Assembly: GCA_020832465.1 (NCBI GenBank)
Contig: JAFIER010000200.1
Coordinates: 1 to 64,000, forward strand
DNA: 64,000 bases
Direction: 5' to 3'
From: Bernardetiaceae bacterium
GTDB lineage: Bacteria; Bacteroidota; Bacteroidia; Cytophagales; Bernardetiaceae
The notes under the pieces were generated by a model, which searched no databases, was not told where the DNA came from, and saw only the letters and a program-made list of their open reading frames with translations. Positions 52,072-61,480 of this stretch are shown here, piece after piece. Numbering within the stretch: position 1 is the stretch's first letter; every line of letters starts with the position of its first letter. A program made the position numbers and the translations under genes.

Positions 52072-52533
52072 TTATTCATCTTCTGCAAAAAGCTCTGCTT
52101 CGCTATTAAAAAAAGCATAGCCAAGCACTGCAGGCTCGCCATCACTGGGGCGCTGTACGAAATCTATGCGTTCAAAAAGTGTTGTATTTTCATATACAAC
52201 TTTATACTTTACACGGGTATAGACGGTTGTTTCAATCGCCATATTACCAGAGGCAAGTACATCATAAGAGAGCAAAACACCACTACTTTTTCTTTTATTT
52301 TGTAAGATACGCAGCCAATGCGATTCAGGTATTTCATCGAAAGCAGAAGCATCGCACATAGCTACTGCACGTTCGAAGTTGTCGTTGCGTATATTTTCAT
52401 AAAATCGCTCACCCACACGGCGCGCATCGCTATCGCTACTGCAAGAGCTAAAGCCTATTAAAATACAAAAAAGCAATAAAAAGGGCTTGCCAAAAAATAT
52501 GGCGTGTAGAAATGAACTCACGTAAGTTTGCAT
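52072..52533 (-). CDS. Small lipoprotein of unknown function
   Basis: 153 residues. The lipobox is IGFSSC (C31). The mature part, RRVGERFYENIRNDNFERAVAMCDASAFDEIPESHWLRILQNKRKSSGVLLSYDV ... VKYKVVYENTTLFERIDFVQRPSDGEPAVLGYAFF, has the alpha-then-beta layout of small NTF2-like or DUF4878/DUF4019-like lipoproteins. I cannot assign a specific family. It converges on the HMG-CoA reductase gene. Confidence 0.7.
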   Translation of the reverse strand: MQTYVSSFLHAIFFGKPFLLLFCILIGFSSCSSDSDARRVGERFYENIRNDNFERAVAMCDASAFDEIPESHWLRILQNKRKSSGVLLSYDVLASGNMAIETTVYTRVKYKVVYENTTLFERIDFVQRPSDGEPAVLGYAFFNSEAELFAEDE

Positions 52534-52815
52534 GTTTATAGAAAATTATGAAGTAGAAGATTTTTGCTGTTCAATATAGTCTTTTTGTCTATATTTTCAA
52601 CAAAATTTACATCGTTTTTTTTAGATAGTCATTGATTATACACGTTGAAAATTTGGAATAGGTGCATAAAGTTGCTTAAATCCAAATTATTTTGTAAATT
52701 TCGCTATCAATAAAATATTCACCCTTAGGTGAGGCTTATTGTATCCAAAAGAGAAGTCGCTTTCTATAAAATCAATAATTATTACTTTTTTTTAGACAAA
52801 ACAAAACATACACAG

Positions 52816-53688
52816 ATGAGCAACAACATGTTGAGCAAAGATGCCTTAGCAGGCAAAATTATTTTAGTAACAGGTGGCGGCACGGGTTTAGGTCGCTCTA
52901 TGACTAAATTTTTATTAGAAAGTGGCGCAAAAGTAGCTATTTCGAGTCGTAAAATGGACGTATTAGAAAAAGCTGCCGCCGAGCTTCGTGAAGAGACAGG
53001 CGGAGAGGTACTACCACTTTCTTGCGATGTACGTAATTATGAAGAGGTTGAAAAAGTATTTGCCGATATTGAATCGGCTTGGGGGCAGGTAGATGTGCTT
53101 ATCAATAATGCTGCGGGCAATTTTGTTAGCCCTACTGAACGCCTTTCGCATCGTGCATTTGATACTGTAGTAGATATTGTGCTTAAAGGCACTTACAACT
53201 GCACCTTAGCCTATGGCAAACGCCAACTCGAGGCTGGCAAAGGCGGTAATGTCATTAGTATCGTAACTACTTATGCCGCTACGGGCTCGGGTTTTGTTGT
53301 GCCTTCGGCTTGCGCAAAAGCGGGGGTTGTCGCACTCACCCGTTCGCTCGCTGCTGAGTGGGGAGGCAAAGGTTTCAGATTTAATGCCGTTGCGCCTGGT
53401 CCTTTTCCTACAAAAGGAGCTTGGGAACGCCTTATGCCTGATAATGTCAAAGACCTTGTCGATATCAAAAAACGAGTACCTTTGCAACGTGTAGGTGAGC
53501 ATCACGAACTGGCTAACCTCATTACTTATCTCGCTTCTGATTATTCTGCTTATATCAATGGTGATATAATTACGATTGATGGCGGCGAATGGTTACAAGG
53601 TGCAGGGCAGTTTAATCCTTTTAAGCAAATACCTTCTCAAATGTGGGATATGGTAGAACAAATGACACGCTCAGCAGGTAAAAAATAA
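52816..53688 (+). CDS. 2,4-dienoyl-CoA reductase, SDR type
   Basis: 290 residues from ATG 52816. It has the SDR cofactor loop VTGGGTGLGRSM, NNAAGNFVSPTERLSHRAFDTVVDIVLKGTYNCT (very like mitochondrial DECR1), TTYAATGSGFVVPSACAKAGV, and the C-terminal INGDIITIDGGEWL. The catalytic Tyr precedes Ser by 11 and Lys by 15 residues, the non-classical arrangement of DECR enzymes. It reduces 2,4-dienoyl-CoA with NADPH in unsaturated fatty acid beta-oxidation. It appears monocistronic and ends at a strong terminator. Confidence 0.9.
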   Translation: MSNNMLSKDALAGKIILVTGGGTGLGRSMTKFLLESGAKVAISSRKMDVLEKAAAELREETGGEVLPLSCDVRNYEEVEKVFADIESAWGQVDVLINNAAGNFVSPTERLSHRAFDTVVDIVLKGTYNCTLAYGKRQLEAGKGGNVISIVTTYAATGSGFVVPSACAKAGVVALTRSLAAEWGGKGFRFNAVAPGPFPTKGAWERLMPDNVKDLVDIKKRVPLQRVGEHHELANLITYLASDYSAYINGDIITIDGGEWLQGAGQFNPFKQIPSQMWDMVEQMTRSAGKK

Positions 53689-53765
53689 TTAGATCATGCA
53701 CCCGTAGAATAGACTTTAGTCTGTGCTAACAGAGACAACACAGCCTTAAAGGTTATAACTACAAT

Positions 53766-53808
53766 AAAAAAACTCGCTTGCAACAGAAGTTGCAAGCGAG
53801 TTTTTTTA
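53766..53808. terminator. Strong bidirectional terminator
   Basis: ACTCGCTTGCAAC and GTTGCAAGCGAGT are perfect 13-bp arms around AGAA, with A- and T-runs outside. It ends the DECR gene and can serve the converging sortilin-like gene. Confidence 0.9.
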
Positions 53809-53812
53809 TTGT

Positions 53813-53845
53813 AACACTCACAGTTTTTCAAAAATTGTGAGTGTT
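53813..53845. repeat. Variant palindrome of the AACTAACAG type
   Basis: AACACTCACAGTTTTT and AAAATTGTGAGTGTT pair, with one G-T pair, around CA. The layout (A-C-rich arm, CAG, T-run, short loop) resembles the AACTAACAG palindromes but the arm sequence differs. It is also in a convergent gap. Confidence 0.6.
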
Positions 53846-53872
53846 GCTCTCTCATCGAGATAGTCTTTATGG

Positions 53873-56656
53873 TTACTCGCGAATGACTTTTTGTGCATAT
53901 ACAGTTTTGCCATCGGTAGCTTTAATCAGATATGTGCCTTTAGGTAAATTGCCTAAGCTCAAATCTAATATAGCACCACCACGTGCTTTACGTGTTTCGA
54001 TGCTTCGTCCTTGCATATCAAATACTGTAATTTCGTAGTTGGCATTATTTTCTTCTGGTAGCTCAACTCTTACAATATCTGTTGTTGGATTAGGGAAAGC
54101 ATTGAGCGATTTTGTTGGCTCGCGATTGAAAAGTCCTGTTGGCTCTTCTTCTTCCTCCTCTTCCTCTTCGCCATCAAGCGATTCAGGCTCGGGATATATA
54201 GCACCGATATCAGCACTCCAGATACCACGTCCGAAGGTAGAGACAACGAGCTGTCCGTCATTTGGCATCACGTGCATATTCCAAGAAACCACAGGCGGGA
54301 ATCCGTTATCTAAGAACTCCCAGTTTCCTCCATTATTTTTAGAGATAAAAAGTCCAATTTCTGTACCTGCGAGTAGTACATCATTAGGTAAGACAACCAT
54401 GCTATGTACGGCTACATCAGGAAATCCGTTATTGCTTGTGCGTCGTCCTTGAAATCCTGTTATATCTTCCCAAGATTCTCCTAAGTTTGTAGTACGCAGG
54501 ATTTTAGGTGCACCTCTTTGTGAAAAGAGTACGTAAGCCGTACGCGGGTCTGTCGGGTGTGTAGCCAAACCGGTAGATAAACCGATATTAAAACCAGAGT
54601 TAGCAGTTGCATTAAAGTTTGCGCCTCTATTAGTAGATACAAAAATAGAAGAGTTTCTGCTCATTCCGCCACCAGCCCAGACAACACGAGGGTCGGCATC
54701 AGATACTTTTACGGTATTAAAACAATTGTTACCGTTCCAGTTCCAGCCTGTAGTGATGCGTGTTTGTGTCCAGCGATCTCCAAAGTTATTAGATACCCAT
54801 ACGCCCCCAGAACCTACGGCATAGACTCTATCAGGGTCTCTGTGAGAGTTTGTAACACGTGTAAAGAATGGTGCACTGCCTTGTCCGGCATCGTCAAGTC
54901 CAGTTACTGACGGGCGGAAAGTAGAGCCGTTTGTACTTTTAAATATAATATTGCTATACAAAGAGATTAGAATTTTATCAGGGTCTTCAGCATGCCATAC
55001 ACACTCAAAACCATCTCCGCCTAATACTTCACGATAAGATCCTGAAGCACTTGGGTTAGCACTTATAGACATAGCCGTACCGTTATCTTGCATACCGCCG
55101 ATGTAACGGTTTTCGGTAGGGTGGCGGCGTGCATCATAAAACTGTGAAGTATTAAGGTTTGCGGTGCGATCCACTTCTATCCAAGAAGTACCTTTGTTAT
55201 CCGAGTAAGCAATACCTCCATCATTAGAAGATATTAAACGACTTCCTATGAAGTTTAGGTAGTGGTGGTCAGGGTGCAAACGGTTTGCATTATTTGTGGC
55301 TTGGTTGTTATAGGCATCAGAGATTCTTATAAAGTTACCTACTTGGTATTCATTATCATCACCAGCCAAAGAACCTTCAATAATTCTAGCAGACCATATA
55401 TCTACTCCTGCAAAAAACACACGGTAAGGATCTTCTGGATCTACGGCAATACAGTTATCAAACCAGCCTTGCCCGCCGAGGTAGTCTCTAATCTCTTGCG
55501 TGCCGTTTTGTCTTGCCACGACTTTCCAAGTTTCACCTTTGTCATCAGAATATACAAGACGAGATGTGCCACCAACGGGGATATCTAAGGATACATATAG
55601 AATATTCGGGTTGCTTGGTGATATAGCTAATTCAGGTCTTCCGACTCCAAGGTCGTTGTTGGCTTGATTGCGTGGGAGGTCAGCTCTGACTACATCTTCA
55701 AACGATGTTTGCTCCCATGTTTCGCCAGCATCAGTAGATTTATATACGCCACGCCCGTACATTGTATAGTACATGGTGTTGAAATCCGTAGGGTCTGCTA
55801 TAATTTGGATAGGCGGGAGTGTGGGGTTATCTTTTCTTTCCCAGTTTTGACCACCATCAGTAGTTTTCCAAATGCCGTAGTTAGCACTTGACTCAAAAAA
55901 CTGTCCTGTTGAATTACAAGCAAGTACTACATTTTCATCATTAGGGTCAATAATCAAGCGATTGACATTCGCAAAATTATTGTTTTGGGTAGAGGGTATG
56001 ACTTGCCAGGTATTACCTCCGTCTGTAGATTTGTATATACCACTACCACTTACCCCAGTAAGCTGAAATGTAACTAAACCGGCTTCACCCGTGCCGGCAT
56101 ACCATACAGAAGGATTAGCCGCCGATTGTACAAGCGTAGCTACTGCTAAGTTGTCAAGTCCTGTGGCTACTTTATTAAAAGTTCTGCCGTTATCTGTTGT
56201 ACGCCATATACCGCCGGAGGCTGCGCCACTAAGCCAAGTTTCACCGCTTGGATCTGCCAAGTCTTGTGCTACGATACGCATACGCCCAGCAATATTACCT
56301 GGACCACGCTCGACCCAGTCCCACTCAAAATCTTCTTCTAATCGGCGGTTAGCAATTCTGCGCAACGCACTTTCAAACTCTATGGATTGATATCCGCCTT
56401 CATATTGTAAATCCACACCACTTTCAGGGTCCCACTCTCTGATAGCGGCGTGCAACTTCATGAGTTCTGCGGCTTTTGTATATTTAAAAAGGGCTTTTCC
56501 CCCGTCATCGCGTGAGGCTAGCAGTTCTGCCATAGTGGTGGGCTGCTGCTCGCCTTGCGTTTCTTCTCGTTCTTGTGTGCAACTCAATAAGCCGACACTT
56601 AGCAATCCGATTAAGCAAAGGCTTAAGAGATGGCTATGATGGTATGTTTTTCTCAT
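53873..56656 (-). CDS. Sortilin/Asp-box repeat lipoprotein with T9SS C-terminal sorting domain
   Basis: 927 residues. The N-terminus is a lipoprotein signal (GLLSC, C26). A disordered stretch and helix precede GPGNIAGRMRIVAQDLADP, then about eleven Asp-box or BNR hairpins (TTDNGRTF, STDGGNTW, TTDGGQNW, STDAGETW, SDDKGETW, SKNNGGNW), forming a VPS10/sialidase-like beta-propeller up to about residue 815. An acidic Glu run is followed by the T9SS type A domain: LNAFPNPTTDIVRVELP ... YEITVFDMQGRSIETRKA ... LPKGTYLIKATDGKTVYAQKVI. It is probably displayed or released at the surface. Peptidase or glycosidase residues are not evident. Confidence 0.9.
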   Translation of the reverse strand: MRKTYHHSHLLSLCLIGLLSVGLLSCTQEREETQGEQQPTTMAELLASRDDGGKALFKYTKAAELMKLHAAIREWDPESGVDLQYEGGYQSIEFESALRRIANRRLEEDFEWDWVERGPGNIAGRMRIVAQDLADPSGETWLSGAASGGIWRTTDNGRTFNKVATGLDNLAVATLVQSAANPSVWYAGTGEAGLVTFQLTGVSGSGIYKSTDGGNTWQVIPSTQNNNFANVNRLIIDPNDENVVLACNSTGQFFESSANYGIWKTTDGGQNWERKDNPTLPPIQIIADPTDFNTMYYTMYGRGVYKSTDAGETWEQTSFEDVVRADLPRNQANNDLGVGRPELAISPSNPNILYVSLDIPVGGTSRLVYSDDKGETWKVVARQNGTQEIRDYLGGQGWFDNCIAVDPEDPYRVFFAGVDIWSARIIEGSLAGDDNEYQVGNFIRISDAYNNQATNNANRLHPDHHYLNFIGSRLISSNDGGIAYSDNKGTSWIEVDRTANLNTSQFYDARRHPTENRYIGGMQDNGTAMSISANPSASGSYREVLGGDGFECVWHAEDPDKILISLYSNIIFKSTNGSTFRPSVTGLDDAGQGSAPFFTRVTNSHRDPDRVYAVGSGGVWVSNNFGDRWTQTRITTGWNWNGNNCFNTVKVSDADPRVVWAGGGMSRNSSIFVSTNRGANFNATANSGFNIGLSTGLATHPTDPRTAYVLFSQRGAPKILRTTNLGESWEDITGFQGRRTSNNGFPDVAVHSMVVLPNDVLLAGTEIGLFISKNNGGNWEFLDNGFPPVVSWNMHVMPNDGQLVVSTFGRGIWSADIGAIYPEPESLDGEEEEEEEEEPTGLFNREPTKSLNAFPNPTTDIVRVELPEENNANYEITVFDMQGRSIETRKARGGAILDLSLGNLPKGTYLIKATDGKTVYAQKVIRE

Positions 56657-56710
56657 TGTTTTGTTTTGTATTTTTTGATATAAAAGTATTGAAAATTAGA
56701 AATTACAAAA

Positions 56711-57697
56711 TTAAAGTTTGGGATAAATTTCGGCGTAGGCTTTAGCAAAGTAAGATAGGATTACCTTTGCGCCTGCCCTTTTGAATCCCAGTAAGGTCTC
56801 GAGCATGACGGCTTCGCCATCTATCCAGCCTTTTTGCGCTGCTGCCTTTATCATGGCATACTCACCACTGACGTTATAGGCTGCAATAGGCAAATCAAAA
56901 TTATCGGCAAGCACACGAATAACATCTAAATAGGCTAATCCGGGTTTTACCATGAGCATATCTGCACCTTCTTCGGCATCGAGGCGCGCCTCGAGCATCG
57001 CTTCTTTGACATTAGCGGGATTCATTTGGTATGTTTTTTTATCACCCATTTTGGGCGCGGAGTCGAGTGCATCACGGAAAGGTCCGTAAAAAGCACTGGC
57101 ATATTTTGCCGTGTAAGCCAAAATCCCCGTATGGGTATAACCAGCCTCGTCTAAGGCTTGCCGTAAATATGCGACTCTGCCGTCCATCATATCGGAGGGC
57201 GCAACATAATCAGCTCCTGCTTGCGCTTGTGCTATTGCCATTTTAGCTAAAATCTCGAGCGTCTCGTCATTGAGAATTTCACCATTTTCTACAAGCCCAT
57301 CGTGTCCATCGGAACTATATGGGTCCATAGCTACATCAGTAAAAAGCACAATATCGGGAAAGTCTTTTTTGAGCGTTTGAATGGTTTGTAAAAACAAATT
57401 TCCTTCTCTATGGCTTTCCTTAGCATATTTATCTTTTTTTTCATCGCTAAGGCTTGGAAAGGGTGCAAAGCAACGCAATCCTAAGTCATAACAAGCGGCG
57501 ATTTCTTCTTGCAACTTATCTAATGAATAGCGATAAATATCAGGCATAGAAGCAATAGCTTCACGCCTATTTGTACCTTCAATGACAAAAATGGGGTAGA
57601 TAAAATCCGAGGGTTTAACTACTGTTTCGGCTAATAAAGCACGGGTGGCAACATTTCGTCGATTGCGGCGAGGTCTGTAATAAGGACTAAAACTCAT
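56711..57697 (-). CDS. hemB: Delta-aminolevulinic acid dehydratase (porphobilinogen synthase)
   Basis: 328 residues, the usual length. RNRRNVATRALLAETVVKPSDFIYPIFV is the N-terminal arm. The metal site is aspartate-type (DVAMDPYSSDGHDGLV) rather than the zinc cysteine triad. Schiff-base lysines lie in YTAKYASAFYGPFRDA and MLMVKPGLAYLDVI. ISGEYAMIKAA and LSYFAKAYAE complete the family pattern. It condenses two 5-aminolevulinate molecules to porphobilinogen in haem synthesis. It reads leftwards, divergent from mutS2. Confidence 0.96.
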   Translation of the reverse strand: MSFSPYYRPRRNRRNVATRALLAETVVKPSDFIYPIFVIEGTNRREAIASMPDIYRYSLDKLQEEIAACYDLGLRCFAPFPSLSDEKKDKYAKESHREGNLFLQTIQTLKKDFPDIVLFTDVAMDPYSSDGHDGLVENGEILNDETLEILAKMAIAQAQAGADYVAPSDMMDGRVAYLRQALDEAGYTHTGILAYTAKYASAFYGPFRDALDSAPKMGDKKTYQMNPANVKEAMLEARLDAEEGADMLMVKPGLAYLDVIRVLADNFDLPIAAYNVSGEYAMIKAAAQKGWIDGEAVMLETLLGFKRAGAKVILSYFAKAYAEIYPKL

Positions 57698-57936
57698 TGT
57701 GTTATTTATGGTGTTTTACACAAAAATAGAAATTTATATTGTAAAACTCAATTATTACGCTGTTTTGTTTTAAAATGATAGCTTTTATCTGTATTTACAC
57801 ATTTTTACTCGCAAAAAAGATAAAAAAACTGTTTGCAACTTTTTGCTTACAAACGGGTTCTACTCTTTAATTATGCGATATTTAGCAAAACGCCTATTTG
57901 TATAAAAATCAATTTTCGTATCGGAAACAAAAACGA

Positions 57937-60345
57937 ATGTTATATCCCAAAAAAAGTATAGAATCTAAGTTAGGTTTCGACCGTATTCGTGCGCTCTTAA
58001 AAGAGGAATGCCAAGGCATACTTGGGCGCAAAAAAGTTGAGGACGTAAAATTTTCCAATGATTTTGAAGAGATTCGTAAACACGTAGAGCTTACAGATGA
58101 GTTTTTAAGGCTTATTATTTCGGGCGAAGCGCCACCAGCAAGCCAGTTTTCGGATATTTATCCTTATCTTAAAAAGGCTAAAATTACGAATAATTTTTTG
58201 AGTGAGGAGGAGTTCTATGACCTCAAAATTTCATTGACAACGCTTTATCAAACTTTGCGCGTCATTAAAAGACAATCCGTAGAGGAGTTCCCTCGCTTGC
58301 GCGAAATGTCTAAGGATATAGAAATGCCTTATAATATTTTGGAAAATATTGAGCAGGTCATAGACGAAAACGGACAAATGCGTAGCAATGCTTCACAAGA
58401 TTTGCAAGATATAAGAAAGCAAATTATCCGCACTCAAGTGCATTTGCGTAAGCGCATAGATGGGTTGCTCAAAAAATATAAAGGAGATGACTATATTAGA
58501 GAAGATGTAGAGCCTACAGTACGCGAAGGGCGCATCGTGCTCCCTGTTAAGTCCGAACACAAACGCCATCTCAAGGGTATTGTGCACGATACCTCTGCTA
58601 CGGGACAGACCATATTTTTCGAACCCGAAGAGGTCATTGATATCAACAACGAAATCAAAGAGTTATTTTATAAAGAGAAGCGTGAAATTATTCGCATCTT
58701 GACCCAGCTCACGAATGACCTCCGTCCTTATATAGACTTATTGCGCTATGCATATAACTTTCTTGCAGAGGTGGATTTTATCCGTGCCAAGGCACAGTTT
58801 GCCCGTCAGATAGAGGCTTGCAAACCGACCTTACAAAAGAAACCACATATAGCTTGGTTTGGTGCATTCCACCCCTTGCTTTATTTGGCTTATAAAGAGC
58901 AAAATAAAAAAGTAGTGGCTTATGATAAAATTCAGCTCAATGCCGAGAATCGTATTTTGCTTATATCAGGGCCTAATGCGGGCGGTAAGTCGGTGCTCCT
59001 CAAGACCGTTGGGCTGTTGCAATATATGTTGCAATGCGGCTTACTTATTCCGGTGAGCGAAGGTTCTGAAATTGGTGTATTTCATTCTATTTTCTTGGAC
59101 ATTGGCGATGAGCAATCTATAGATAACGATTTGAGCACCTATAGCTCACATTTGAGTAATATGAAGGCTTTTTTGCAGTATGCAAGTAAATCTTCGCTCT
59201 GCCTTATCGATGAGTTTGGTACGGGCACAGAGCCTCAGTTTGGGGCGGCTATTGCTGAAGCTATTTTAGAAAAGCTCAATGCGCAGCGTGTATTTGGGCT
59301 TATCACTACGCATTATGCCAATTTAAAATTTTTGGCTGAAAAGTCTCGTCATATTCAAAATGGTGCTATGCGCTTTGACATTGAGAACCTTGAGCCACTT
59401 TTCCAGCTCGAAATTGGCAAGCCTGGGAGTTCGTTTGCCTTAGAAATTGCACAAAAAATTGGGCTTCCTAAAGAAGTCCGAGAGCAGGCAAGAATCAAAC
59501 TTGGCGAGGGGCAGGTCAATATAGAAAATTTGTTGCGAGATTTGGAACGGGAGAAGGTGCAGTACGAACGTACAAACCACGAACTTAAACAAAAACAAGC
59601 GCATACTGAAAAGCTCCTTGAGCAGTATCAGCAAATGAAGGACGAGTTTGAACGTATGAGAAAGCAACTGCTCAATCAAGCAAAAGTAGAAGCGCAAGAG
59701 GTATTGCGGCAAGCGAATCAAAAAATTGAGGCTACGATTCGGCAGATTAAAGAAAACAAAGCCGATAAGGAAGTTACACAAAAAGCACGCAAAGCGTTGG
59801 AAGACTTTGTAGCCGAGCAGCAAATCCATCAAGTAGATACAGAAGCCTTGCAAGAGGTTGGAAAAGAGGAGTATGAAGTGGTGAAAGGTGAAATAGAAGT
59901 AGGAGATTTTGTACGTATTAAAGGGCAGGCAACGACGGCAGAGGTTTTAGAAATCAAGCAAAATGATTGTCTTGTGCGTATTGGAGGGCTCAAAAGTACA
60001 GTAAAGCGTAATCGTTTGGAAAAAATTAGTAAAAAGGCTGCAAAAAAATCTGAAAAGCAAGGTACGGGTAGTGGTATAGATTGGAGTGCGCATGCGGTAA
60101 AGTTTAGCCCTAATTTAGATATTCGCGGTAAGCGTGCGGAGGAGGCTGTGCCTATAGTTGCCCAGTTTGTCGAAGAGGCTATTATGCTTAATCAAGACAA
60201 TTTACGCATCGTACATGGCAAGGGAACGGGTGCTTTGCGCCAGCTTGTGCGCGAACAGTTGCGTGTGTATAGCGAAATCAAAAAAGTAAGCGATGAGCAT
60301 GCCGATAGGGGTGGCGATGGGGTTACGCTTATTAAGTTGAAGTAG
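57937..60345 (+). CDS. mutS2: MutS2 endonuclease/ATPase
   Basis: 802 residues from ATG 57937; a TTG 39 bp upstream is the alternative. N-terminal MutS III/core part (LGFDRIRALLKEECQGILGRKK, PVKSEHKRHLKGIVHDTSATGQTIFFEPEEVIDINNEI), ATPase with Walker A ISGPNAGGKSVLLKTVGLL, LIDEFGTGTEPQFGAAI and THYANLKFLAE, a long coiled coil (about 505-625), and a C-terminal Smr nuclease domain (LDIRGKRAEEAVPIVAQFVEEA, RIVHGKGTGALRQLVREQL). MutS2 suppresses recombination or rescues collided ribosomes; it does not act in mismatch repair. A terminator is at 60487. Confidence 0.96.
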   Translation: MLYPKKSIESKLGFDRIRALLKEECQGILGRKKVEDVKFSNDFEEIRKHVELTDEFLRLIISGEAPPASQFSDIYPYLKKAKITNNFLSEEEFYDLKISLTTLYQTLRVIKRQSVEEFPRLREMSKDIEMPYNILENIEQVIDENGQMRSNASQDLQDIRKQIIRTQVHLRKRIDGLLKKYKGDDYIREDVEPTVREGRIVLPVKSEHKRHLKGIVHDTSATGQTIFFEPEEVIDINNEIKELFYKEKREIIRILTQLTNDLRPYIDLLRYAYNFLAEVDFIRAKAQFARQIEACKPTLQKKPHIAWFGAFHPLLYLAYKEQNKKVVAYDKIQLNAENRILLISGPNAGGKSVLLKTVGLLQYMLQCGLLIPVSEGSEIGVFHSIFLDIGDEQSIDNDLSTYSSHLSNMKAFLQYASKSSLCLIDEFGTGTEPQFGAAIAEAILEKLNAQRVFGLITTHYANLKFLAEKSRHIQNGAMRFDIENLEPLFQLEIGKPGSSFALEIAQKIGLPKEVREQARIKLGEGQVNIENLLRDLEREKVQYERTNHELKQKQAHTEKLLEQYQQMKDEFERMRKQLLNQAKVEAQEVLRQANQKIEATIRQIKENKADKEVTQKARKALEDFVAEQQIHQVDTEALQEVGKEEYEVVKGEIEVGDFVRIKGQATTAEVLEIKQNDCLVRIGGLKSTVKRNRLEKISKKAAKKSEKQGTGSGIDWSAHAVKFSPNLDIRGKRAEEAVPIVAQFVEEAIMLNQDNLRIVHGKGTGALRQLVREQLRVYSEIKKVSDEHADRGGDGVTLIKLK

Positions 60346-60452
60346 ATGCTTTAAATTTTTAGGCGCAGGGCATGCTTAAAACTGCATTTTTTACTGGATT
60401 AAGAGCACAAATTTATTAGACATTATCACGTTTAAATCATACAAGCAAACTT

Positions 60453-60468
60453 GCCGTGTTTGGTGTCC
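60453..60468. repeat. Second copy of the GCCGTGTTTGGTGTCC 16-mer
   Basis: GCCGTGTTTGGTGTCC is the exact reverse complement of 36181-36196. Here no palindromic partner arm is next to it. Confidence 0.5.
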
Positions 60469-60486
60469 TTGATAAACACTTGACGC

Positions 60487-60522
60487 AAAAAAACCTCATC
60501 AAACTTGTTGATGAGGTTTTTT
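60487..60522. terminator. Bidirectional intrinsic terminator
   Basis: AAAAACCTCATCAA and TTGATGAGGTTTTT form a stem around ACTTG, with A/T runs outside, between convergent mutS2 and the lysozyme-like gene. Confidence 0.88.
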
Positions 60523-60553
60523 CTTTTATGATGTGTTTATTTTCCTATGTTTT

Positions 60554-61204
60554 TTAGGAATCAAGCTCGCCCGCACGGTATAAATTCAACTCGAATATTC
60601 TCTCTTTTCTGAGGTAGTTACTCGGTTGCCCGTTTATATGTACCCATTTTAGGATTTCGTCTTTTATGGGCTGCTTGTTTTTAATTTTTTTGAACAGGCG
60701 GCTTCGCTGCAATTTACTAGAACCAAAGGCATAGCAAAAATTTGTAATTGCCATGAGTTGTTTGCCTTCAAGTTTAAGCGTTTGGCTTACCCATTGGCGG
60801 GCTAGGTTTAAATCAGCGTGAAGCAGTGAGTCGGCTTGCTCGGGTGTAATTTGCCCGTTGACCAACATGGCGCTATCTCCTGGGTTCATGATGTGCCCGT
60901 ATCCGATAGTAACATGCCCACCTGCACAATAATAAGGCTCGAGTTCTAAATGCTCTCTTACCTTGATGCGTTCCACAAGAGCCTCCCATGTATAATCAAT
61001 ATACTTAGTAGCTTCTGCGTACTCCTCTTCTTGTTCCGAATCTGACACTGAATCTATATTATTTTCTGACTCTTGGTCATTTTCAGGGGTTTCCGCTTTT
61101 AGCGCGGTGCGCTTTTGTGAAACATTTTCATTTATCCCCGTCAGCATAAAGCTATAAAAAGCAATACCTAAGGAGAAAATGAAAGATATGATAATTTTAC
61201 TCAT
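60554..61204 (-). CDS. GH24 (T4-lysozyme-like) muramidase with membrane anchor
   Basis: 216 residues from ATG 61204. An N-terminal anchor or uncleaved signal (IIISFIFSLGIAFYSFMLTG) is followed by a disordered acidic stretch (about 25-68) and a GH24 domain: ALVERIKVREHLELEPYYCAGGHVTIGYGHIMNPGDSAML with the catalytic Glu in KVREHLELE, then the GYGH motif and LLHADLNLARQWVSQ. ITNFCYAFGSSKLQRSRLFKKI completes the fold. Phage lysozymes share this domain, but no phage genes are near; a cell-wall remodelling role in the periplasm is more likely. Confidence 0.87.
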   Translation of the reverse strand: MSKIIISFIFSLGIAFYSFMLTGINENVSQKRTALKAETPENDQESENNIDSVSDSEQEEEYAEATKYIDYTWEALVERIKVREHLELEPYYCAGGHVTIGYGHIMNPGDSAMLVNGQITPEQADSLLHADLNLARQWVSQTLKLEGKQLMAITNFCYAFGSSKLQRSRLFKKIKNKQPIKDEILKWVHINGQPSNYLRKERIFELNLYRAGELDS

Positions 61205-61480
61205 AAATGTGTAAAAGTTGGTTATGCTTGCAAAGATGGGGGCTAAGTATCGCATTTCCAAATTATTGAGTAAAAAAAAAGGAAAAATAACAATGTTTAA
61301 GACGCTAAATTAGACGGTTTGCCAAATATATAATAAGTTTTTTATATGTAAACTTAAAAATGACTCGGTGTGCAGTCCAATAAAATAGATAAAGTTTTTA
61401 TTTTTAATAAAAAACAAAAAAAACTCTTTTTTCTTGTTTTTTTCAAAATTTTACACTATGTTTGCAAGTTTTATCTATGA

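Noticed and set aside
60554-61204. GH24 lysozyme as a sign of prophage
   Set aside because: No phage structural, integrase or regulatory genes are near; the gene has a membrane anchor and a convergent chromosomal neighbour.
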